This document shows positions 60,501 to 64,000 of a stretch of DNA of 64,000 nucleotides, piece by piece. Source of the DNA: Diadema setosum. Taxonomy: Eukaryota; Echinodermata; Echinoidea; Diadematoida; Diadematidae. Made by a program: the position numbers and the translations under genes. Each line of letters opens with the position of its first letter. Position 1 is the stretch's first letter. A model generated the notes under the pieces. It made no database searches. It had not been told where the DNA came from and worked only from the letters and a program-made list of their open reading frames with translations. Location: NCBI RefSeq assembly GCF_964275005.1, contig NC_092698.1:31985162-32049161 (forward strand), in the 5' to 3' direction.

Positions 60501-63290
60501 AAACATATGTACATGTAGTATACTCATGGTATCATTCTATGTAAATATTTCTCTGAATACTTTATTCACACTGTATTTGTATGATGTATGCCTTACCAAA
60601 AATAAAAAAGAATTAATGATAATGGCAGTCTTTCTGCCAAAGAGGTACTGCACAATTGTTTTGTTTCTTCATTCTTCTTTCTTTCTTTCTTTCTTTTTTT
60701 TTTAAGTAAAAGCCCGATATCTTGTTGTTATGAAACTGACTGGATTCTTTTGTGTACCTATCATGGCAAAATTATGAGTACAGCTGTGTAATATTGGCAA
60801 ATACTTACATGTACAATTTATCATACACAATGTATGATACAAGCACAAATGCAAGCACACAATCAGACATACTGGTACCAGTTTCCATTAACACTGATCA
60901 CACTGTACTCTACAGTACTCTTTCATTGACCCTGTACCGTCTTCCTTGATAATCTCTTCCTTATCCCAGGCGATGCAAAGGCCTACATGAAGCTAATAAA
61001 CCCAATTAACACTTTCCATGAGCTTAGGTCTATGTCACACTTGTTCATCATTCTGCATGTTTGATGGTACCAACCACAGAGTCATTTCACCACATTACAA
61101 TTTGTAGAATGTACAATGTGCATGCTTGATTAACGCATCTCCAGCATACAAATAAAATTGCGTTAAAAGAAAATCTACGCCAAATAAAACTTTGTTCTGT
61201 TGCATGTCCGCAATTCTACAAGAACCAAGCGACTAGGCTTTGTTCTCGGGTGGTTCTTCAACCATGGAGTCACATGACCACATCCCATAATGACCCTATC
61301 CCATGATGACCCTTCCCAGTGTCATGATCACAAGGCATGGCGTGACCCATCAGGTGTTACTAATTCTGCAGCAACAGGGTCGTATCCCATGGAACTCGGC
61401 TCACATGCAAGCTCTGAAAATGACCGGCTCGCTGGGGCACGACAAACCTACTCAACCGCCGGTAGTTGGGCAACTACAGTGTAGAACTCACTGTCAGGAA
61501 AGTAATCTCAGTAGAATCTTGGCAGTAATGAAAAATATGGGGCCCTTGTGCAAATGCTCATAAAAACAAATGGGAGAATTTCTTCTTCTTTTTTTTTTTG
61601 TATTACTCTGCTTGCCTCAATCATGCCATCCATTTTTTCGTAAAGACTGAATTCATGCAGTGACTTGGGTTCACAGACAAATATTCTGTTTTCACCACCT
61701 TCCCTAGCTCAGCTGAGTCCGTGTACTTTCTAATTTGTAAACAATAGTTCATGTTCCTTATGCTTAAAAAAAAAAAAAAAAAAAAAAAAACTTTACTGAG
61801 TAGTCTTCACAAAGACAGGTTCATGGTAGCTAAAACTAATATTCTACACAGAAATGTAAAACTGTTAAAACTAATGTTAATGCAATTATTACATTCAGAT
61901 TTTTCATGCTATTCTCTTTTACAGAGAGATTAACCTCTTTACACCAAAAAAGAAAAAAGTTTCAAGAAAAGACTTTCAAACATTTTTGGAAAAGACAAGT
62001 CACTTCAAGTATTTCAGAAGTGACGACCATTTGAACTTCAGTAAATCAAGTACAATGACTTCCTGAAGAACATCATTTGAATAGTAAATTCAAAAACTAC
62101 TAATCCGATGAAAATCACACTTTTTTTAGTTTTCCTCAGATGAAATATTTCTTAGTTTTAAATTTAGATAAAGATACTCTCCCATTTTGAACATCTTCCG
62201 ATCTGGTGGTGCATTGACACCACTTGACAAAATTCTCAAGAAAAAAAAAGAGTGAGTGTGTTGTACTTATTCTGCAAAGCAATCAGAGGAGCTATTCACA
62301 AAAAGATATTACAGTACTGTACGAGCTGAAATTTTCGCGTACAGATATTTTCGCAAATTGCTACATGTAGGACATTTTCACGTGTTGTTAATTTCGCGGT
62401 TTGCGAGGGTCTAACTGAACTCATTTATTCGCGCGTTATTTTCACGTGTTGTTATTTTTGCAGTTCAAAGGCGATTCGCGAAATTCGCGAAAATAAAAAC
62501 CACCGCGAAAATTTCAGCTCGTACAGTAAAAGGAGGAGAACAGTTTAATTTTGAATGACTTGCTGATCTGTTGATTTACTTTTCTGTGTTCAGGGAATAG
62601 GCATTACCCTGGGGTTAATAATTCTCCCTGGAGAGCTACAACTGTGTTATGTGGAAACCACACTACCTAGACTTGAGAAAGGGAGTTTCATGACACAGCC
62701 TGAAACAAGACAGCTTTTGCTTCAGTGCTGGAGGGAAGGTATATAAAATCTGAACTTTCTCCAAAACAATCAATCACACCCTGATACCCCTGTCACCCTG
62801 ACTCTATCCTTTCATTACCCGATGAACTCACAGGTGAGCCAGCAGGGAGAAATCTGATTACTGTCACAAATTAATTTCTATACCTACATTTCACTAACAA
62901 TTCAAACACCAAGTACGGGGTACCACACATGCTGCACTGCACTAATACAATCACAACCATCCTTTTTGTTTTTGCATGCTTTTGATAACACAAGCATAGC
63001 AGGTGAATCACAGTGTTGGGACATAGAGGGTTTCAAGATTTCACTGAAAATTTGGTCATGTGCACATTTACACTGTATACATTTAGTCTATGACTAGTAT
63101 AAAGAAAAGTATCGCAACATATCTGGTCTGTTACAGATGCTAATTCTTACCTTGGAAAAAAGACACTTTCCACGACAGTAAAGTCTTGCAGCAGGACATC
63201 GCGCTCCCTTTGGTCCTTTTTGGCCGACAGTCCCCCGACAGAGTGACCAATGCCAAGCTGGATGGCGGCCATAAGGGTGGACGACGAGGT
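16817..63290 (-). CDS. PIP5K1: Type I phosphatidylinositol-4-phosphate 5-kinase, 3' part of gene (13 exons)
   Basis: Thirteen exons join with matching phases into 2136 nt, 711 codons plus TGA; the N-terminal exons lie beyond the right edge. The enzyme phosphorylates PI4P to PI(4,5)P2 at the plasma membrane and so controls actin, endocytosis and ion channels. Numbering from the first visible residue: kinase start [20 protein letters not shown] (1-20), nucleotide loop GASGS (101-105), ATP-binding Lys 118 in EFIIKT, FDLKGSTY with Asp 183, IMDYSLL with Asp 246, GIIDIL with metal-binding Asp 372, and the activation or specificity loop KKKLEHTWK ... [10 protein letters not shown] (380-413). Glu 384 in KLEH is the type I residue where PIP4Ks carry Ala, so this is not a PIP4K. 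The tail keeps the family motif [10 protein letters not shown], then becomes Ser/Thr/Pro-rich and diverged. It may be the single invertebrate counterpart of vertebrate PIP5K1A/B/C. Confidence 0.95.
17205..20374 (-). other. PIP5K1 intron 12
   Basis: Donor GTGAGG at 20374, acceptor at 17205. It contains a GA/GT simple repeat (17551-17600) and a T18 run near 19831, and no recognised element or exon. The in-frame TGA just inside the donor is described under findings. Confidence 0.75.
17551..17600. repeat. (GA)n(GT)n(GA)n microsatellite
   Basis: AGAGAG, then TGTGTG, then GAGAGA runs within PIP5K1 intron 12. Confidence 0.95.
20375..20705 (-). CDS. PIP5K1: PIP5K1 exon 12 (tail, [10 protein letters not shown] motif)
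   Basis: Two bases complete Gly 473, then 109 codons and two bases into Arg 583. The acceptor is CTGTTAG and the donor GTGAGG. It contains [16 protein letters not shown], a motif shared with vertebrate PIP5K1 tails just after the kinase domain, then a Thr-rich stretch ([11 protein letters not shown]) and a charged [14 protein letters not shown] segment that could be a short helix or coiled coil. Confidence 0.9.
20706..21216 (-). other. PIP5K1 intron 11
   Basis: 511 bases, donor GTATTG and acceptor CTGTTAG. No repeat or extra exon seen. Confidence 0.85.
21217..21366 (-). CDS. PIP5K1: PIP5K1 exon 11 (KHSPSKKR basic segment)
   Basis: Two bases complete Leu 423, then 49 codons and one base. It continues the kinase end as [11 protein letters not shown], matching the conserved IPLKxSPSKK of type I enzymes, a basic and phosphorylatable stretch. 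The rest is Ser/Gln-rich. The length of 150 bases is a multiple of three, with phase 1 at both ends. Confidence 0.93.
22390..23171. mobile_element. TTAA-flanked non-autonomous DNA transposon, 774-bp body
   Basis: A perfect 20-bp inverted terminal repeat, TTAACCCTAACTAGGCCGGG, includes the TTAA duplication at each end. Subterminal poly-G and poly-C blocks (about 22406-22418 and 23115-23128) form a second inverted pair. The interior is AT-rich with no transposase. The CCC-start ends and TTAA target suggest piggyBac-like mobilisation. Confidence 0.9.
23238..23422. mobile_element. TA-flanked MITE, family A, copy 2
   Basis: The ends CAGAGGACTCCGTAATAAC and GTTATAATGGGAGTGGACTG are inverted with mismatches and flanked by TA. 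An internal CTTCGTTATAATTGAAC repeats the terminal motif. Same family as 6961-7151. Confidence 0.75.
24799..25403. mobile_element. Foldback family F, copy 2, with internal tandem duplication
   Basis: The outer arms are GTACAGTTCTGGTTGAGGTG at the left and the complement ACCTCAACCAGTACTGTAC at the right. Within it a segment of about 216 bases (24944-25159) is repeated as 25163-25374. The copies are nearly identical apart from a 4-base CTTT difference, so the duplication looks much younger than the element itself. Confidence 0.85.
27906..28668. mobile_element. Inverted-repeat DNA element, 763 bp
   Basis: A perfect 20-bp inverted terminal repeat, TGTGACCCGCTACAACAAAA. A possible 4-base duplication AAAT is present if the termini are taken as GTGACCC/GGGTCAC. 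The centre is unusually GC-rich (about 28160-28400), unlike the AT-rich host intron. No transposase is encoded; the open frame across the left end is incidental. Confidence 0.88.
30132..30265 (-). CDS. PIP5K1: PIP5K1 exon 10 (activation/specificity loop)
   Basis: One base completes Lys 378, then 44 codons and one base. The peptide [13 protein letters not shown] then [19 protein letters not shown] is the type I specificity loop that binds PI4P and inserts at the membrane. The KLEH Glu is conserved. Many family members have FYAERF where this one has FYAQRF. Donor GTAAGAT, acceptor TTAATAG. Confidence 0.96.
30266..31177 (-). other. PIP5K1 intron 9
   Basis: 912 bases, donor GTAAGT. Its 3' end next to exon 10 is occupied by a five-copy minisatellite (30278-30462). 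Confidence 0.9.
30278..30462. repeat. Minisatellite, 5 x 37 bp
   Basis: Five consecutive 37-base units, each of the form AATACAGAAATACAAGGTCA followed by GGATGCTGCGTTCAAAC. Copies 3-5 are the most alike; copies 1 and 2 have diverged. On the transcribed strand each unit contains CTGAC or a close variant. The array ends 12 bases before the exon 10 acceptor junction. Confidence 0.9.
31178..31261 (-). CDS. PIP5K1: PIP5K1 exon 9 (GIIDIL metal-binding motif)
   Basis: One base completes Gln 350, then 27 codons and two bases. [20 protein letters not shown] then DILQCY matches the type [25 protein letters not shown] block. The Asp of IID (372) is the magnesium-binding residue, equivalent to DFG of protein kinases. 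Confidence 0.96.
31262..32936 (-). other. PIP5K1 intron 8
   Basis: 1675 bases, donor GTGAGT, acceptor TAACAG. It carries a family B MITE (31689-32242); otherwise nothing identifiable. Confidence 0.85.
31689..32242. mobile_element. TA-flanked MITE, family B, copy 2 (longer)
   Basis: The ends are CAGTCAAACCTGTCTATAG at the left and GGCAGGTTTGACTG at the right, with TA on both sides. Internal GGCCACTATAGACAGGTTA and GGCCACTATGGACAGGTTAA repeat the subterminal motif. It is three times longer than copy 1 at 11364, so copy 1 is probably a deletion derivative. Confidence 0.85.
32937..33060 (-). CDS. PIP5K1: PIP5K1 exon 8
   Basis: Two bases complete Gly 309, then 40 codons and two bases. It includes [15 protein letters not shown], equivalent to the YSTAMESIQGE segment of vertebrate type I enzymes. 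Acceptor ATTGCAG, donor GTGAGT. Confidence 0.93.
33061..33500 (-). other. PIP5K1 intron 7
   Basis: 440 bases with a weaker donor (GTTTGT). It contains an (ACAG)n run at 33441-33467. Confidence 0.85.
33441..33467. repeat. (ACAG)n microsatellite
   Basis: About seven ACAG units in PIP5K1 intron 7. Confidence 0.95.
33501..33636 (-). CDS. PIP5K1: PIP5K1 exon 7 (variable kinase insert)
   Basis: 45 codons plus one base. It encodes a Pro/Ser/Thr-rich stretch ([20 protein letters not shown]), the low-conservation insert that splits the type I kinase fold between IHNVD and SIQG. The acceptor GTAACAG overlaps an X-box-like palindrome. The donor GTTTGT is the weakest in the gene, which could permit alternative use. 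Confidence 0.92.
33637..34132 (-). other. PIP5K1 intron 6
   Basis: 496 bases, donor GTAAGT. Nothing notable except the RFX-like motif at the acceptor. Confidence 0.85.
34133..34210 (-). CDS. PIP5K1: PIP5K1 exon 6 (IMDYSLL catalytic motif)
   Basis: 26 codons, phase 0 at both ends. [20 protein letters not shown] is nearly identical to the family; Asp 246 belongs to the catalytic MDYSLL motif. Acceptor TCAAAG, donor GTAAGT. Confidence 0.97.
34211..35507 (-). other. PIP5K1 intron 5
   Basis: 1297 bases containing foldback family F copy 3 (34331-34716). No other feature. Confidence 0.85.
34331..34716. mobile_element. Foldback family F, copy 3
   Basis: 386 bases; the ends AAAGGGATCATATAGTTTTGG and CCAATACTGTACCATCCCTTT are inverted. 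Inner arms: TTATTTGATGAAAATTGGTT pairs with ATTCTATCAAATAAAC-type sequence. It begins about 120 bases inside the intron from exon 6. Confidence 0.85.
35508..35663 (-). CDS. PIP5K1: PIP5K1 exon 5 (GSTYKRKAS ... LKDLDF)
   Basis: 52 codons, phase 0 at both ends. With exon 4 it forms [13 protein letters not shown], the catalytic DLKGS motif split by an intron, then [20 protein letters not shown]. Acceptor GTCATAG, donor GTAAGTG. Confidence 0.97.
35664..38070 (-). other. PIP5K1 intron 4
   Basis: 2.4 kb, donor GTGAGT. It holds a TC-rich repeat (36874-36913) and an A26 run (37062-37086). The open frame at 37564-38016 on the + strand has no recognisable product. Confidence 0.85.
36874..36913. repeat. 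(TC)n microsatellite
   Basis: T-rich lead, then about 12 TC units, in PIP5K1 intron 4. Confidence 0.9.
38071..38214 (-). CDS. PIP5K1: PIP5K1 exon 4 ([15 protein letters not shown])
   Basis: 48 codons, phase 0 at both ends. [20 protein letters not shown] then [11 protein letters not shown] is the hinge region of the lipid kinase, and the exon ends FDLK. Acceptor TATGCAG, donor GTGAGT. Confidence 0.97.
38697..38790. repeat. (AAAT)n microsatellite
   Basis: Imperfect AAAT/AGAT tetranucleotide repeats, continuing in degenerate form to about 38860. Confidence 0.9.
39790..40326 (-). repeat. Interspersed repeat with GGCGGAGGT ends
   Basis: Read on the minus strand it opens TTACCTCCGCCTAGGGAGG and closes with GGCGGAGGTCTGCGCTCTCA then GAGTGCTTTTCTAG, so the edges are an inverted CCTCCGCC/GGCGGAGG pair. 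Inside are a TTTG repeat followed by TCCGTGTGCAGAATAACTC and an AT-rich body. I recall repeats of this type as common in marine invertebrate genomes; class not assigned. Confidence 0.6.
40829..41696. mobile_element. Hairpin MITE interrupted by a TTAA-inserted element
   Basis: Outer arms CCTTGCAACTGATT (40829-40842) and AATCAGTTGCAAGG (41683-41696) pair perfectly. Next to the left arm lies a hairpin ACAAATTGCCCTGCAT (40844-40859) with its complement (40866-40881). The 797-bp inner element (40884-41680) has ends AGGCCCGGTCCCACTG / CAGTGGGACCGGGCCT, with TTAA on the right and GTAA on the left. Its interior is rich in CATCCG hexamers on both strands, with an array of GCATCCGCTCT units around 41339-41390. 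Confidence 0.85.
42800..43390. mobile_element. Foldback element with a nested MITE
   Basis: Arms of about 120 bases at 42803-42920 and 43265-43377 pair at roughly 80%, sharing GTGAAAGTTTGAG, AATCAGACA and ACAACAGTTTGTGAC. Inside, TACTGTAAAACCAGAAATGT (43030) pairs loosely with the complement near 43225-43250 (ATGTTTCTGGTTTAACTAGTA), suggesting a second, older element inserted in the loop. Confidence 0.75.
43974..44126 (-). CDS. PIP5K1: PIP5K1 exon 3 (GASGS nucleotide loop, IIKT lysine)
   Basis: 51 codons, phase 0 at both ends. [20 protein letters not shown] then [19 protein letters not shown] carries the Gly-rich loop (101-105) and the ATP-contacting Lys 118. Acceptor TATGCAG, donor GTGAGT. 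Confidence 0.97.
45885..46323. mobile_element. Inverted-repeat element with GCGTTTATC sub-repeats
   Basis: The outer ends GGGCTGCGTTCATCATCTTT and AAGAGTTGATAAACGCACCC are inverted with mismatches. The motif GCGTTTATC or its complement recurs inside (about 45971, 46107, 46240), together with many AAACGGCTTTC / AAAGCCG inverted units. Non-autonomous; superfamily unknown. Confidence 0.8.
46738..46765. repeat. C11-A7-G10 homopolymer hairpin
   Basis: A run of eleven C, seven A, then ten G. The strand can fold into a perfect G-C stem with an A loop; alternatively the G run can form quadruplex structures. Exact run lengths could be affected by sequencing error. Confidence 0.9.
47268..47414. repeat. 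(CTA/CTG)n trinucleotide array
   Basis: About 147 bases of CTA and CTG triplets, pure CTA from about 47340 to 47402. The homopolymeric open frames in all phases here are by-products. Confidence 0.97.
50975..51881. mobile_element. DNA element with ATACTTGCCAAC termini, 907 bp
   Basis: A perfect 12-bp inverted terminal repeat, ATACTTGCCAAC. The left subterminal part is GC-rich (GAGCGCGCTTGCGCGC plus a poly-G run), while the right has repeated AATCGGTAG / AGCGGTAG motifs. No coding capacity. The class is unclear. Confidence 0.8.
52142..52191. repeat. C14-A36 homopolymer block
   Basis: Fourteen C followed directly by about 36 A. Either a simple repeat or the poly(A) tail of a retroposed fragment on the + strand; the preceding sequence is not recognisable. 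Confidence 0.85.
53496..53551. repeat. (ACAG)n(AC)n compound microsatellite
   Basis: Five to six ACAG units run into about 17 AC units. Confidence 0.97.
54919..55036 (-). CDS. PIP5K1: PIP5K1 exon 2
   Basis: One base completes Ser 47, then 39 codons to Leu 86. [20 protein letters not shown] then [19 protein letters not shown] matches the type I [28 protein letters not shown] block almost residue for residue. Acceptor GTGAATAG, donor GTAAGTG. Confidence 0.97.
57536..57585. repeat. (AC)n microsatellite
   Basis: About 25 uninterrupted AC units. Confidence 0.98.
59155..59168. promoter_or_regulatory. Perfect RFX X-box GTTGCCATGGCAAC
   Basis: A 14-bp perfect palindrome identical to the consensus X-box bound by RFX factors, which drive ciliary genes in animals. 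It lies in PIP5K1 intron 1, 4.0 kb from exon 2. Use in vivo is unproven. Confidence 0.5.
62315..62528. mobile_element. TA-flanked MITE with TTCGCG-rich arms
   Basis: The termini TACTGTACGAGCTGAAATTT / AAATTTCAGCTCGTACAGTA are perfectly inverted, with TA as the likely duplication. The TTTCGCG and TTTTCACGTGTTGTTA motifs recur within both halves. About 210 bp, no coding capacity. Confidence 0.88.
63151..63290 (-). CDS. PIP5K1: PIP5K1 exon 1 in window (kinase-domain start)
   Basis: 46 codons plus two bases. [20 protein letters not shown] then [20 protein letters not shown] then ESVFFP is the beginning of the type I kinase domain. The acceptor TTTCGCCAG puts Thr at the first codon. The preceding exon (the IGHRxVD...TTYKK stretch of relatives) is not visible in the last 710 bases, so the gene is cut by the window edge. 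Confidence 0.96.
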
Positions 63291-64000
63291 CTGGCGAAAG
63301 AGAACACCATTGTCACTTGGCGATTTAATCAACAAGGTCACTGCAGTATGACCAGCACTTGGACTCTCATCTAACAGTACAGCATGAACTTTCATGTTCT
63401 GCTTTCTTTTTTTCCCCTAAGCAAATAGTCTGGCTGCTTCAAAGTGTAACAAAGTCAATCAACCATCAAAAATGTAGCGTAGGATACCCTCAACATGGGT
63501 GACAGTAGGGCTTGCATGCATCTATTTCCAATTTGTTTCAAGAAAATGTATGCAAACAAAGCAAGAGCATGGTACCAGTGCAAATCTGTGCAATCACAGT
63601 ATGCCTGTAACCTTGTTTGAATATGGCACTGTGTACATCATGCATTATTATCTTCAAGGCACAAAATAAAACAGAGCAATGATGCCATCTCTGTTTTCCC
63701 CGTGACGTTCCGAGGCTGATGGTACAGATTAAATCACTTTTCCATGGATGTGGAAAGTGTCTGATGTCCTGGCAGTGCTCTGCATCACAGATGACCTCTA
63801 AGCAGGCAACCCCTCCGCTGGATTGAGACCATCGAGATGCCCAGACTGATAGGGGAGTTTTTTCTTGCATTCGTATCATGACATCCTACACTGATACATA
63901 TGACTGATAATGAGGCTAAGTGAAAAATGTGGACCCTTATGTACAGAGTAATTGAATTTTTTTTCTTTTCTTTTTTCTTTTTTTAAATGATGGCCAATGT
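63291..64000 (-). other. Upstream PIP5K1 intron, cut by window end
   Basis: Intron sequence preceding the first visible exon. I looked for the conserved N-terminal peptide and a start codon exon and found neither. The open frame at 63538-63879 has no recognisable product. Confidence 0.7.

Larger units (their letters stand above)
55037..63150 (-). other. PIP5K1 intron 1 in window
   Basis: 8.1 kb, donor GTAAGAA. It contains an AC repeat (57536-57585), a perfect RFX X-box (59155), a MITE (62315-62528) and many short TACATGTA-type motifs, but no recognisable nested gene. Confidence 0.85.

Overview
The window is animal nuclear DNA. It is AT-rich, the genes are split by GT-AG introns of 0.3 to 11 kb, and the introns are packed with short inverted-repeat DNA transposons and microsatellites. 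The repeat style (TTAA- and TA-flanked foldback elements) and the proteins suggest a marine invertebrate, most likely an echinoderm or relative. That placement is inference; no species can be fixed from this sequence alone. Only two protein genes can be supported, and they converge.

Region 1 (1-4749, + strand): about 1.5 kb of repeat-rich flank, a possible promoter (12-bp E-box palindrome and a TATA-like site), then a complete three-exon gene for a secreted protein of 385 residues with two fasciclin (FAS1) domains. Candidate polyadenylation signals lie at 5382 and 6688.

Region 2 (4750-16816): 12 kb between the two stop codons. It holds 3' UTR sequence of unknown extent from both genes, several small repeats and no convincing further exon.

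Region 3 (16817-63290, - strand): the 3' part of a type I phosphatidylinositol-4-phosphate 5-kinase gene. Thirteen coding exons join with matching phases into 2136 nt (711 codons plus stop). They cover nearly all of the lipid-kinase domain and the C-terminal tail; the N-terminal exons lie beyond the right edge. The introns carry most of the mobile DNA: TTAA-flanked piggyBac-like non-autonomous elements, TA-flanked mariner/pogo-like MITEs, a foldback family with copies at four loci in the window (one of them internally duplicated), and several other inverted-repeat elements.

The two genes have no obvious shared job: one encodes an extracellular adhesion-type protein, the other the enzyme that makes PI(4,5)P2 at the plasma membrane. 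I found no clearly novel multi-gene system. The best leads are two possible C-terminal isoform switches in the kinase gene, a 37-bp minisatellite that abuts one of its splice acceptors, an element inserted at TTAA inside another hairpin element, and a perfect RFX X-box in an intron.
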